Origin: Paractinoplanes brasiliensis
GTDB lineage: Bacteria > Actinomycetota > Actinomycetes > Mycobacteriales > Micromonosporaceae
NCBI RefSeq assembly: GCF_004362215.1
Contig: NZ_SNWR01000001.1
Span: 558,001 to 622,000, forward strand
Length of the DNA stretch: 64,000 bases
Direction: 5' to 3'
Shown: positions 15,278 to 23,491 of the stretch, in pieces
How positions within the stretch are numbered: position 1 is the first letter of the stretch
How the letters are laid out: every line of letters begins with the position of its first letter
The notes under the pieces: generated by a model
Seen by the model: the letters and a program-made list of their open reading frames with translations, nothing else
Told to the model about the DNA's origin: nothing
Databases searched by the model: none
Position numbers and translations under genes: made by a program

Positions 15278-15781
15278 TCAACGGCCGGTGGAGCCGTCGA
15301 TCTGCTCGCGCAAGATGTCGGCGTGGCCGGCGTGGCGGGCAACTTCTTCGATCATGTGAACAAGAACCCATCGCTGCGATGGCGGCAAGGCACGACGGCC
15401 CGGGGGCCGGGGTGCCGGCCGGCTGAGGTCGGTCCATGTCGCGATGACCTGGTTCGCCTGCGCCACGGTGGCTCGATAGCCGGCGAGCAGGCTTTCGACG
15501 GTCTCGTCACGGGTGGGCTGGAACGTGCGGCGCATGTTGGTGATCGGTTCTTCGAGGAAGTAGAACCTCTCTACCGCGTTGACGTGTTTGAGAAGGCCGA
15601 GAAGGTTGGTGCCGGAGGGCACTCCGGCGGTGCGGACCTCAGGTTCCGGCACACCAGCGATCTTGTCCATGATCGACGTGCGGAGGTAGTCGAGAAAGCC
15701 GACCAGAGTCGCCTTCTCCCCCGGGGCAGTCCATTCGGGGCCGGTGTCCTTGTGCTTGCGGGCTCGGGTGGATGGCGGCAT
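15278..15781 (-). CDS. DinB-family (DUF664) protein
   Basis: 167 aa from an internal ATG (MPPSTRARK), preferred because DUF664 proteins start close to the TLVGFLDYLR helix; a start at 15862 adds 27 residues. The four-helix DinB/YfiT-type fold is indicated by LVGFLDYLRTSI, NLLGLLKHVNAVERFYF, VESLLAGYRATVAQAN and RWVLVHMIEEVARHAGHADI. The His residues in LKHVNAVE and the ARHAGHAD end are the usual metal ligands. Proteins of this type are putative metal-dependent thiol transferases; its target is unknown. It is divergent from the XRE-cupin regulator, which may control it. Confidence 0.75.
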   Translation of the reverse strand: MPPSTRARKHKDTGPEWTAPGEKATLVGFLDYLRTSIMDKIAGVPEPEVRTAGVPSGTNLLGLLKHVNAVERFYFLEEPITNMRRTFQPTRDETVESLLAGYRATVAQANQVIATWTDLSRPAPRPPGRRALPPSQRWVLVHMIEEVARHAGHADILREQIDGSTGR

Positions 15782-15941
15782 CAGCGTTACCGATCGTGTG
15801 GTTGGATGGGCAGAACGTTCGGTCTGGTCTGCTGGCCCGGTGGCCCGGCCTTTTCTGAGCATCGGTTGCTACCTCCACCGCCAGCATGACCAGCCAAGTT
15901 GCTGATTTGCCAGGAACGTTGCGGATCCGCATCATCGGATC

Positions 15942-16526
15942 ATGACAACCTCCGAAGACGTCCTCGCCGGCGTCGGCCCGCGCTTGCAGGCCCTGCGCCG
16001 GGCACGAGGCTTGTCCTTGGCCGCCCTGGCAGCCGAAACGAGCCTGACCGCGAGCACCCTGTCCCGTCTCGAGAACGGCAAACTGCGCCCCACGCTGGAA
16101 CAGTTGCTTCCGCTGGCCCGCGCCTACGGCGTCCCGCTCGACGACCTGGTCGCCGCGCCGCCCACCGGCGATCCCCGCATTCACCTGCGCCCCGTCCGGC
16201 GAGCCGGCTTCACCGTCGTACCGCTGACCAGACGCCCCGGGGGTATCCAGGCCTACAAGGTGATCTACCCACCGGCCGGCGGAGGGAACACCACAACTCT
16301 GCAGACCCACGACGGATACGAATGGTTCTACGTCCTCAATGGCAACGTCCGGCTTGTCCTCGGCGATCAGGAGTACCGACTCGGGCCCGGCGAAGCCGCA
16401 GAATTCGACACTCGCACGCCGCACCAGATCAGCAGCGCTGACACCCAGCCCGCAGAGTTGCTCACTCTCTTCGGCGCGCAAGGCGAACGCGCCCACCTCA
16501 CGCCCTCGCCGCCACCGCCCAGCTGA
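15942..16526 (+). CDS. XRE-family regulator with cupin domain
   Basis: 194 aa. Residues 12-66 are a lambda-repressor HTH (LQALRRARGLSLAALAAETS, STLSRLENGKLRPTLEQLL). Residues ~110-180 are a cupin barrel (THDGYEWFYVLNGNVRLVLG, LGPGEAAEFDTRTPHQI). The metal-binding pattern is HDGYEW then H in TPHQI. Such proteins sense a small ligand through the cupin and regulate neighbouring genes. The divergent DinB-like gene is the nearest candidate target. The gene ends in a perfect 15-bp hairpin. Confidence 0.85.
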   Translation: MTTSEDVLAGVGPRLQALRRARGLSLAALAAETSLTASTLSRLENGKLRPTLEQLLPLARAYGVPLDDLVAAPPTGDPRIHLRPVRRAGFTVVPLTRRPGGIQAYKVIYPPAGGGNTTTLQTHDGYEWFYVLNGNVRLVLGDQEYRLGPGEAAEFDTRTPHQISSADTQPAELLTLFGAQGERAHLTPSPPPPS

Positions 16527-16530
16527 TGGT

Positions 16531-16564
16531 GACGGTGGCAAGGAGTCTGCTCCTTGCCACCGTC
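16531..16564. terminator. Perfect bidirectional terminator hairpin
   Basis: GACGGTGGCAAGGAG and CTCCTTGCCACCGTC form a 15-bp perfect stem with a TCTG loop, located between the converging stops at 16526 and 16569. No T-run, as is common in actinobacteria. Confidence 0.85.
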
Positions 16565-16568
16565 CACG

Positions 16569-16937
16569 TCACCAGGCGTGCGCAGTGCAGACTTCCGCCT
16601 GATGCGGGATCTTCAGACAGGCCGCCCAAGGGCCGCCGAAGTCCGCGACCGTGCCGGTGTTGTAGTTGCCGGTCGCTGGGATGTTCACCAGTTTGGTGAT
16701 CGTGCCGGCCGCGCTCCTGAGGTAGAGCTGGTCGCCCTTCAGACCGCCCACGATCTGCCCGTGATAGCTGGTCGGGCATCGCCACAGATACAGGCCGCTG
16801 CGCACCGGCTGCCAGGCGGCGGACACACAGGCGGCCGGTGCGGTTGCTGCCGGTCCCGCCGTCGCCGGGCCGGCGAACAGGGCGAACTGGCCGGCCATCG
16901 TCAGGGCGGCCGCCATGATGAAGCTTCTTACTCGCAT
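16569..16937 (-). CDS. Small secreted protein of unknown function
   Basis: 122 aa; ATG with GGAG about ten bases upstream. Signal peptide 1-28 (GPATA). The ~94-residue mature chain has four Cys (PAACVS, LWRCP, WAACLK, EVCTA), suggesting two disulfides, and is rich in Gly, Trp and Tyr (YNTGTVADFGGPW). No named family is recognised. It lies downstream of the GlxA-type regulator on the same strand, with its own RBS and a 56-bp gap, so co-transcription is possible. Confidence 0.7.
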   Translation of the reverse strand: MRVRSFIMAAALTMAGQFALFAGPATAGPAATAPAACVSAAWQPVRSGLYLWRCPTSYHGQIVGGLKGDQLYLRSAAGTITKLVNIPATGNYNTGTVADFGGPWAACLKIPHQAEVCTAHAW

Positions 16938-16993
16938 TGCTGCACTCCGTTCGGGTCGCTGATTTGCTGCGACCAGAGGAGCAAGACGGGACT

Positions 16994-17986
16994 TCAGATC
17001 GGTTTCGGCCCGACTTCGACTCCGGCGGGCGCATTGCGGCGGTACCGGGACGGCGGCATTCCATATCGGTCGAGGAATGCCTGCCGCAGTGACTCGGTGC
17101 TGCCGAAACCGCAGCGTCGGGCTACCGCAGTGAGCGGTAACGGCGTCGACAGCAGTTGTGCCGCCGACTCGGTACGGACTCGCCGCACGTATTGGGCGGG
17201 AGTCTCGCCGACGGCCGCCAGGAACAGGCGCGACAGGTGCCGTTCGCTCACGCCGGCCAGCCGGGCGAGGGTCGCGGTGGTCAGGGTCTGATCGAGACGG
17301 CTCACGATGTGCTCGGTCAGGCGCCGCACCATCAGGTCGTCGGTGATGCCGGGGATGAGGAAGATGCTCAACTGCGCCTGCTCGCCGGGCCGCTGCAGGT
17401 AGGCGACCGTGCCCATCGCCACGGCGCGTGCCAGCGCCGGTCCGTGGTCCTCCTCGATGAACGACAGGGTCAGGTCCAAAGCACTGGTGACGCCGCCAGA
17501 GGTCGCGACGTTGCCGTCCCGCACGTAGACCGGGCCCGGGTCCACCTGCACCTCGGGATAGCGGCGCGCCAGCCGCTCGGCGTACCGCCAATGGGTGGTG
17601 GCCCGGCGGCGCGTCAGCAGGCCGGCCTCAGCGAGGACGGTCGCCCCGGTGCAGACCGAGGCGACCCGGCGCGCCAGCGTGGCCAGCCGCCGCACGTGGC
17701 CGACCAGCAGCGGGCTGGCCGCCGCGTCCTCGTGGCCGAGGCCGCCGGAGACCACCAGCGTGTCGATCGTCTCGTTGAACCGCTCCAGACCCGCGTCGGC
17801 GGCGAGCCGCAACCCGGAGTCGCAGGTGATGTCGTCCTTGCCGGGAGTGGCGAGCACGGCACGGTAGCGCGGCTCGGCGCCGATGCGGTTGGCGAACTGC
17901 AGCGCGGAGGTGACGCAGGCAATGTCGAGCAACTCGGCGGAGTGGTAACCGACGACCAGGAACACCCGTTCGCCCATGCGTCCCAC
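16994..17986 (-). CDS. GlxA-family AraC regulator (DJ-1/PfpI domain plus HTH)
   Basis: 330 aa. Residues ~5-190 are a DJ-1/PfpI amidotransferase-like domain (FLVVGYHSAELLDIACV, IDTLVVSGG, RVASVCTGATVLAEAGLL) with the nucleophile-elbow Cys in SVCTGA. Residues ~225-320 hold two AraC HTH motifs (TTATLARLAGVSERHLSRLF, LTAVARRCGFGSTESLRQAF). Family members control amino-acid, carnitine or glycine-betaine catabolism, but the target here is not evident. A closely similar architecture is encoded at 47374-48318. A later in-frame ATG (MGERVF, 17977) is also possible. Confidence 0.88.
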   Translation of the reverse strand: MGRMGERVFLVVGYHSAELLDIACVTSALQFANRIGAEPRYRAVLATPGKDDITCDSGLRLAADAGLERFNETIDTLVVSGGLGHEDAAASPLLVGHVRRLATLARRVASVCTGATVLAEAGLLTRRRATTHWRYAERLARRYPEVQVDPGPVYVRDGNVATSGGVTSALDLTLSFIEEDHGPALARAVAMGTVAYLQRPGEQAQLSIFLIPGITDDLMVRRLTEHIVSRLDQTLTTATLARLAGVSERHLSRLFLAAVGETPAQYVRRVRTESAAQLLSTPLPLTAVARRCGFGSTESLRQAFLDRYGMPPSRYRRNAPAGVEVGPKPI

Positions 17987-18103
17987 CGTACCGGTGCCGA
18001 GCGGACCGGCATCCCAAGCTTTCGGACATCACCGGCCGGCTCGCTCGCCCGCAGGACGGGCGTCTCCGCATGGTGAGTGGCGGGACGAGGAACGGAGAGC
18101 GCG

Positions 18104-18967
18104 GTGACAGTCCAGATCGACCTCTTAGGGCCCTTGGTGGTGTCGGTGGACGGACGTCCCGTGCCGCTGACGGCAGCGCGCCTGCGAGCCGTCCTGGTGG
18201 TGCTGGCACTCTGCCCCGGCGAACCTGTGTCGCTTGCGCGGATGGCCGACGCCGTCTGGGGTGACGATCCGCCCGGCAATGCCCGGCGCGCCCTGCAGGT
18301 ATACGTGACGCGGCTGCGTAACGCGCTGGGCAGAGGCGTGATCCGCACCGGAACAGCCGGCTACGCGCTGGCCGTGGCCCCGGAACAGGTGGACGCTGTG
18401 CGGTTCGCCCGGCTGGTGGAGGTAGACGCCCGGGAGACCGATCCGGAAGCGGAGCGAACGAGGCTGGTCGAGGCGCTCGCGATGTGGCGCGGTGATCCGT
18501 TCGACGATGTGCGCTCGACCTGGCTGAACGAGGTTGAAGCGACCCGGCTCGCAGACCTGCGGCTGGCCGCGCTGGAACGGCGGGTCGAGCTGGACCTGAA
18601 CCGGCGCCGGACGACCGGGCTGGTCGCCGAACTCCGCGCGCTGACCCGTCGGTATCCGTTGCGGGAACGGTTCTGGAGCCAACTGATGACCGCGCTGGAG
18701 CACACCGGTCAGCGGGCCGACGCGCTCCTGGCCTACCAGCGGCTGTACCGGCTCCTGGCTCGAGAGATAGGCATCGAGCCGAGCTCCGGCGTGCAGGAGG
18801 TGCACCGGCGGGTGCTCGGCGAAGCGTCACGAGACTCGTCACGGTCGGCGAGCCCGGCCCCCCACAGTCTGGCGGCACTCATCACAGTGCCCTCCTCCCC
18901 TTTCTTCTCCTCGGCCGCGTGCCCGGCGCGAACGCCACCACGAGCACGCGACACCAACGACTGGTGA
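18104..18967 (+). CDS. SARP/BTAD-type transcriptional regulator (short form)
   Basis: 287 aa from GTG (GGAGAG eight bases upstream); a GTG at 18077 lacks an RBS. Residues 1-90 are an OmpR-like winged helix (IDLLGPLVVSVDGRPVPL, LARMADAVWGDDPPGNARRA, LQVYVTRLRNALG). Residues ~95-240 are the BTAD domain (EALAMWRGDPF, RYPLRERFWSQLMTALEHTG, YQRLYRLLAREIGIEPS). There is no NB-ARC or TPR region. SARPs activate secondary-metabolite clusters, but no biosynthetic genes are adjacent. The gene converges with the CocE-type hydrolase, with six bases between stops. The last ~45 residues are low-complexity. Confidence 0.82.
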   Translation: MTVQIDLLGPLVVSVDGRPVPLTAARLRAVLVVLALCPGEPVSLARMADAVWGDDPPGNARRALQVYVTRLRNALGRGVIRTGTAGYALAVAPEQVDAVRFARLVEVDARETDPEAERTRLVEALAMWRGDPFDDVRSTWLNEVEATRLADLRLAALERRVELDLNRRRTTGLVAELRALTRRYPLRERFWSQLMTALEHTGQRADALLAYQRLYRLLAREIGIEPSSGVQEVHRRVLGEASRDSSRSASPAPHSLAALITVPSSPFFSSAACPARTPPRARDTNDW

Positions 18968-18973
18968 ACGGAT

Positions 18974-20632
18974 CTATGACTTCGCCGGCAGCAGGATCGC
19001 GGACGGGTGGGCGCCGTCGTGCAGGATCTCGATGGTGGTGACGTGAGCTGTCGTGGCGGTCGCCACCGGCTCACCGCCACCGAGGTTGCGGGCGAAACGG
19101 GGAAATGCCCCGGCCGACACCTGGACGCGCAGGCGGTGTCCGCGTTGGAAGACGTACGCGGTGGGTGACAGCTGCACGGCCACCTCGGTCGCGCCGTCGG
19201 GCCGGACAGTGACCAGGTCGTCGCAGACGTTGATCGACTTACCGCGCTCGTCGACGTCGCAGAGCCGGACGAACAGGTCGCAGCTGGGCCGGTCGGCGCG
19301 CAGCCAGACCTGCGCCGCGACCTCCCCGACGACCTCCAGGTCGGCCTCCAGCACCGGTGAGGTGAAGGTCAGCACGTCGGCCCGCTTCTCCAGCGGCCGG
19401 TTGTCCTTGGGACCGGGACCGTTGCCGTCCAGCTTCGGCCCGCCCAGCGCCGGAGTCGGGTCGTTCGGGTCGTAGGTGAAGGTGCTCGGCGGCGAGGCCG
19501 GGTTGACACCCCGCTCCAGCGCGCCGCCGGAGCGCAGGTGCCAGCGCTGCTGCGGGTACCCGGCGGGCGGCCACTGATCGAAATCCTGCCACCGCTTGAC
19601 GCCCATGACGAACAACCGCACCGGTGCCCGGTCGGCCGGCCGCTCGCCCCGCGCGAGCGCCGCCCCCCAATCGACCACCTGCTCGATCGCGGCGCCCATC
19701 CCCACGGGGTCGGCGTGCCACCACGGGCCGACAGTCAACCGGGGGTTGCGTCCGGCGGCGGCCAGCGCTCGGAAGTCCCGCAACTGGTCGGTCAGGAAGA
19801 TGTCGTACCAGCCGGTGATGGAGCTGACCGGCACGGTGACGTCACCGGCGGCGCCGCTGTGGTCCTCGCCCTTCCAGTACGGGTCGTTCTGGTCGTAGCG
19901 CAGCGTCTCCTGGAAGAACGGCGACTCGTGGCCCAGCAGCGCCTTGTCCACATTGGTCAAGGGCAGCGTGTTCATCGCAACGGCGACGTGCTTGCGGTCC
20001 AGGCCCAGCACGGACCGCAGCAACGCCCGCGGCCGCTCCTGCGTCTCGGTGTTCCACACCCAGTTGGTCAGCGTGTCGAGCTCGAAACGGCCGGGACGCA
20101 GCAGGGTCAGCGCCAGCCGGGACGAGGTGATGTGCGGAACCATCGCCTTGACCTGCACCGGCGCCTCGGCGGCGATCGCCCACTGGGTGTAGCCGAAGTA
20201 GCTGGAGCCGGCCAGCACCACGCCGCCCTTGGCCCACCGCTGTCCCGCCAGCCAGCGCAGGGTGGCCAGACCGTCCTCCCGCTCGTGCCGCATGGCCAGG
20301 AACGTGCCGCCGGAGCCGAAGGTTCCACGGCTGCGCACCATCAGCACATGCATTCCCCGCTCCGCCAGGGCCCGGCCGTACATCCAGCCCAGCGGACCAC
20401 CCGGCCCGTACGCGGTGCGCACCAGCACGGTCGGCAGCTGGTCCAGCGGGATGCCGTCGGAAGCGGCGGGCGCCCAGTGGTCGGCGAGCAAGGTGGTCCC
20501 GTCCTCGACCGTGATCGGGATGTCCCGTTCGACGGTCACGTCACGGGTGACGGCCGGCGGGAGCTTCAGCATCCGCTGCCCGAGCCGGCCGGCCAGCTTC
20601 GTGACGAAGTTGTTCTTGGGGCGTGTGCTCAC
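18974..20632 (-). CDS. CocE/NonD-family alpha/beta hydrolase (X-Pro dipeptidyl-peptidase S15 type)
   Basis: 552 aa from GTG with an ACAGGAGA RBS. Residues ~40-320 are the S15 hydrolase domain: TVLVRTAYGPGG, RGMHVLMVRSRGTFGSGG, the nucleophile elbow GVVLAGSSYFGYTQW (Ser in GSSYFG), acid and base candidates in ITGWYDIF and VGPWWHADP. Residues ~350-545 are the PepX C-terminal jelly-roll (VLTFTSPVLEADLEVVGEV, RGHRLRVQVS). Enzymes of this family hydrolyse esters or Xaa-Pro amides; substrate unknown. It lies 55 bp downstream of the truncated quinone oxidoreductase and probably shares its TetR-controlled promoter. Confidence 0.88.
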   Translation of the reverse strand: MSTRPKNNFVTKLAGRLGQRMLKLPPAVTRDVTVERDIPITVEDGTTLLADHWAPAASDGIPLDQLPTVLVRTAYGPGGPLGWMYGRALAERGMHVLMVRSRGTFGSGGTFLAMRHEREDGLATLRWLAGQRWAKGGVVLAGSSYFGYTQWAIAAEAPVQVKAMVPHITSSRLALTLLRPGRFELDTLTNWVWNTETQERPRALLRSVLGLDRKHVAVAMNTLPLTNVDKALLGHESPFFQETLRYDQNDPYWKGEDHSGAAGDVTVPVSSITGWYDIFLTDQLRDFRALAAAGRNPRLTVGPWWHADPVGMGAAIEQVVDWGAALARGERPADRAPVRLFVMGVKRWQDFDQWPPAGYPQQRWHLRSGGALERGVNPASPPSTFTYDPNDPTPALGGPKLDGNGPGPKDNRPLEKRADVLTFTSPVLEADLEVVGEVAAQVWLRADRPSCDLFVRLCDVDERGKSINVCDDLVTVRPDGATEVAVQLSPTAYVFQRGHRLRVQVSAGAFPRFARNLGGGEPVATATTAHVTTIEILHDGAHPSAILLPAKS

Positions 20633-20687
20633 GATGTTCTCCTGTGAATTCGGACCAGGTGGTGCGGGGGCGAGGGGTGAGTGGGTC

Positions 20688-21104
20688 TCACGGGACGAGG
20701 ACGACGCGGCCCTGGGCCGAGTGGTTTTCCAGCCGTTCATGCGCGGTCGCCGCGAGCGCGAGAGGCAGCAACTCGATCTCGGTGTCGGCCATCCCGGAGG
20801 CCGCGGCCGTCAGGGCCGCGGCCGCGGCGGCGGCGGGGACAGCTTCCGGGTGCGCCGGCAGGTAGCCACCGGCGTTGAAGCCCGCCACGACGATGCCGGC
20901 GACCTCGAGGCCCGGAACGTACGGCGGTTGCGGCAGACCAGGCACGCCCTCGTACAGGCCCTGCCGGAGGTGGACGTCGATCAGCCCGACCGCGGCGTGG
21001 GTCACGTCGATCGCCACCTGTCCGGGCCCGAGCTCGGGGTCGGACAGCTCCGTGAGCGCCAGGACCTTCGCGTCGCCGAACTCAGTGACCTGTACGGCCT
21101 TCAT
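20688..21104 (-). pseudogene. Quinone oxidoreductase (MDR family) with large internal deletion
   Basis: 138 codons from ATG (RBS TGGGAGGAG), against ~320 in the family. Residues 1-70 are a good GroES-like N-terminus (MKAVQVTEFGDAKVLALTEL, VDVHLRQGLYEG-like motif, YVPGLEVAGIVV). The last ~45 residues match the family's C-terminus (LPLALAATAHERLENHSAQG, VVLVP). The NAD(P)H-binding Rossmann domain between them is missing without loss of frame, so a stable but cofactor-less protein could still be made. Promoter, RBS and twin operator look intact, so the deletion is probably recent. Confidence 0.75.
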
Positions 21105-21120
21105 GGCGGCTCCTCCCATA

Positions 21121-21142
21121 TAACGCACTCTGCGATGCGTTA
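21121..21142. promoter_or_regulatory. TetR operator 1
   Basis: TAACGCA (21121-21127) and TGCGTTA (21136-21142) form a perfect inverted repeat with an 8-bp spacer, 17 bp upstream of the oxidoreductase start. The same arrangement recurs at 21168-21189. Confidence 0.8.
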
Positions 21143-21167
21143 AGTGGGGCAGCATATGCGGAAGAGT

Positions 21168-21189
21168 TAGCGCAGCGCAAGGTGCGTTA
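21168..21189. promoter_or_regulatory. TetR operator 2
   Basis: TAGCGCA (21168-21174), 8-bp spacer, TGCGTTA (21183-21189): operator 1 with one changed base. It lies 11 bp upstream of the tetR start, so the regulator probably represses itself and the divergent genes. Confidence 0.75.
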
Positions 21190-21199
21190 CAGTTGCCCC

Positions 21200-21856
21200 A
21201 TGCGTCAGCGAGCACGATCGGTCGATGACAAGCAACGTCGTTCCGAAGATCTCCTGGTGGCCGCGGAAGCGGTCGCCCTCGAGCGGGGTGGGGTCCGGTT
21301 CGTGACGCTGGCCCCGGTCACCGAGCGCGCCGGCCTGCACCGCACAGGTGTGCGGCGCTACTACGCCAGCAAGGAGGAGCTGCTTCTCGAGCTGGCCGAA
21401 CGAGGCTGGCGACAATGGAGCGCCGCGATCGCCGACGAGGCCCAGGAGGGCGACGGCCTCGGACCGCGGGAGGTGGCGATGCTGCTGGCCGACACCATCG
21501 CGTCCCTGCCGGTGTTCTGCGACCTGCTGACCCACGTGACGCTGAGCCTGGAGGGCGACGTCGACATCGAGCGAGCCCGGCAGTACAAGACCAACGCGTT
21601 CGCCGCCTACGACGAGATCGTGGTCGTTCTCGACCGGGCGAGCCGCATGACCGTCGACCAGATCCAGGCCCTGCTGGCGGCCACGCTGGCCTTCGCCGCC
21701 AACTTCTGGCAGGTGTCGCACCCCACTCCGACCTTGGCCGCGCTGTACGAGCAGGTGCCGGACTGGGGCCACGTCGCTCTCGACTTCCGTCCCCGGCTTC
21801 GGCTGCTGCTGCAGTCGACCGCTGTCGGACTGACCGAGACGATCCCCGCCACCTGA
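21200..21856 (+). CDS. TetR-family transcriptional regulator
   Basis: 218 aa from ATG; the preceding AGTTGCCCC gives no good RBS, so translation may be leaderless or weak. Residues ~10-60 are the TetR HTH (KQRRSEDLLVAAEAVALERG, VTERAGLHRTGVRRYYASKE). The rest is a helical ligand domain (EVAMLLADTIASLPVFCDLL). It is divergent from the truncated oxidoreductase plus CocE-type hydrolase and sits behind two copies of a TARCGCA-N8-TGCGTTA operator, which makes it their likely repressor. Ligand unknown. Confidence 0.88.
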   Translation: MRQRARSVDDKQRRSEDLLVAAEAVALERGGVRFVTLAPVTERAGLHRTGVRRYYASKEELLLELAERGWRQWSAAIADEAQEGDGLGPREVAMLLADTIASLPVFCDLLTHVTLSLEGDVDIERARQYKTNAFAAYDEIVVVLDRASRMTVDQIQALLAATLAFAANFWQVSHPTPTLAALYEQVPDWGHVALDFRPRLRLLLQSTAVGLTETIPAT

Positions 21857-21865
21857 CGGAAAGGC

Positions 21866-22000
21866 CGCGCGAGCGGTCATCGCGTTCGGGGTGATGGCGC
21901 TCGCCCGCGCCGGCGTGGCCAGGTGCTGTCCGTCGGGGCTGTGGGCGAGGGCGTTCACCCAGCCGGGCCGGGCGGCGAGACTGCGGGATTGGCCGGTGCC
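21866..22000 (-). pseudogene. Fragment of a WD40-repeat protein
   Basis: The minus strand reads GWVNALAHSPDGQHLATPAR, a typical WD40 blade motif (V.A.A.SPDG..LA), inside the 298-bp gap between tetR and paaX. No start, second blade or GH-WD pair remains. Short, so uncertain. Confidence 0.45.
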
Positions 22001-22079
22001 CGGCCCGTCGCCGGCGCCCCTCCCCCAAGCCGTCGGCACCGCCTGGCAGAAATCGCGAATTTACATATCACCATCTTGC

Positions 22080-22094
22080 CGATCGTCACGATCG
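22080..22094. promoter_or_regulatory. Palindrome CGATCGT-C-ACGATCG upstream of paaX
   Basis: Perfect 7-bp arms around one base, 60 bp before the paaX start in a locally AT-richer stretch (22055-22110). A likely operator for PaaX or the promoter of this operon; binding is inference. Confidence 0.45.
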
Positions 22095-22154
22095 CGATAT
22101 GCTCCAGGTCACCCCCGATCCCCTGGGAGGGCCTGTGAGCTGGGACCTTGCGGT

Positions 22155-22994
22155 ATGAGACCGCTACTCGACGACCTCGACGCGGCGCCGGGAAGCACGA
22201 CTTCACTGCTGCGCACGATCGTCGCCACGTCGGTGCGCCGCATCGGTGGCTGGATCGCGGTCGCGGATCTGATCACCCTGATGCGCGCCATCGACGTACC
22301 CGACACCCGCAGCCGCAATGCGCTGAGCCGGCTCAAGGCCAAGGGACTGCTGGTGCCCGAGTCCCGCGGCAAAGTCTCCGGGTACAGGGTGTCCGAGGCC
22401 GCGATGCCGATGTTCGAGCGTCACGACCGGCGCCTGTACAGCCCTCGGTTCATGACCGAGAACGACCGGTGGTGCCTCATCTCGTACTCGGTGCCCGAGG
22501 AGCAGCGCGACCTGCGCCATCAGTTGCGCCGCCGACTGTCCTGGATCGGCTGCGGGTCCGTCTCCCCGGCGCTCTGGATCTGCCCGGGTTTCCTGGTCGA
22601 CGAGGTGGAGGAGATCCTCTTCGACCTCGGGCTCAACGCGCGAGCGACCGTCTTCCTCGCCAACGAGATCCGCGGCGACAAGCCGGCCCCGGTCGCCGTT
22701 GCGCTGTGGTGGGACCTCGACGCTATCCGAGCACTGCACGACGACTTCCTGGCTGCGCACGCCGACGAGGTGCGGGCCGCCGCGAAGGAGCCGTCGCGCG
22801 CGTTCCCGGTCGCGATCCGCGGGCTCGACAGCTGGCGGCCGATCCCGTACGTCGATCCCGGACTGCCCGACTGGCTGCTGCCCTCGGACTGGCCGGCGCG
22901 CCGCAGCATCCCGGTCTTCGAAGAGCTTCGCGACCTTCTGCTGCCGCACGCGCACGCCTACGTCGAGCAGGTGACCTCCGGAGGTGCAGGATGA
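22155..22994 (+). CDS. PaaX-family transcriptional regulator
   Basis: 279 aa. The N-terminal winged helix (GWIAVADLITLMRAIDVPDT, RSRNALSRLKAKGLLVPE) is followed by the PaaX central and C-terminal domains (WCLISYSVPEEQRDLRHQLR, GCGSVSPALWICPG, RPIPYVDPGLPDWLLP). PaaX proteins are GntR-like repressors relieved by aryl-CoA thioesters such as phenylacetyl-CoA. Here the gene opens a plus-strand series of flavin-dependent enzymes and overlaps the flavin reductase by four bases (ATGA), so it is probably the operon's own regulator. No paa genes are nearby, so the effector is likely a different acid or CoA ester. Confidence 0.85.
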   Translation: MRPLLDDLDAAPGSTTSLLRTIVATSVRRIGGWIAVADLITLMRAIDVPDTRSRNALSRLKAKGLLVPESRGKVSGYRVSEAAMPMFERHDRRLYSPRFMTENDRWCLISYSVPEEQRDLRHQLRRRLSWIGCGSVSPALWICPGFLVDEVEEILFDLGLNARATVFLANEIRGDKPAPVAVALWWDLDAIRALHDDFLAAHADEVRAAAKEPSRAFPVAIRGLDSWRPIPYVDPGLPDWLLPSDWPARRSIPVFEELRDLLLPHAHAYVEQVTSGGAG

Positions 22995-23491
22995 CCCTGA
23001 CGGCGCATCGCAGCGACCCCGAGCTGATCCGTTCCGCCTTCGGCCGGTTCCCCTCGGGCGTGGTGGCACTCGCCGCTGACACCGGTGGCGACCCCGCGGT
23101 TCTCGTCGCCTCGTCGTTCACCGTCGGAGTCTCGCTCGACCCGCCACTGGTGCTGTTCGCGGTGCGCAACGAGTCGTCGACCTGGCCGCGCATGCGCGGA
23201 AGCCGCCGGATCGGGGTCTCGTTGCTCAGCGCCGACCAGGCCGAGCTGTGCCGGCGTCTGGCCGGTCGCGACTGGACCGCGCGTTTCGGCGAGGAACCGA
23301 TCGAACGTACCCCGGAGGGCGCTCTGCTGTTCGCGGGCTCGCCGCTCTGGCTGGACTGTTCCGTCTTCGGCGAGATCCCGGCCGGGGACCACCGTGTCGT
23401 GCTGCTCGAGGTGCATCAGTTCTGGCAGGACAACGCCCTCGATCCGCTGATCTTCCACGGCTCGGCGTTCCGCCGGCTGGAGGCGGCGTGA
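22991..23491 (+). CDS. Flavin reductase (HpaC/DIM6-NTAB family)
   Basis: 166 aa. The FMN-binding split barrel is shown by FGRFPSGVVALAAD, LVASSFTVGVSLDPPLVLFA, RRIGVSLLSADQ and the closing HGSAFRRLE. It supplies reduced FMN or FAD to the monooxygenases encoded downstream (acyl-CoA-dehydrogenase-like at 25792, luciferase-like at 24834 and 29811). It overlaps paaX (ATGA) and the next small gene (GTGA), indicating coupled translation. Confidence 0.88.
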   Translation: MTLTAHRSDPELIRSAFGRFPSGVVALAADTGGDPAVLVASSFTVGVSLDPPLVLFAVRNESSTWPRMRGSRRIGVSLLSADQAELCRRLAGRDWTARFGEEPIERTPEGALLFAGSPLWLDCSVFGEIPAGDHRVVLLEVHQFWQDNALDPLIFHGSAFRRLEAA

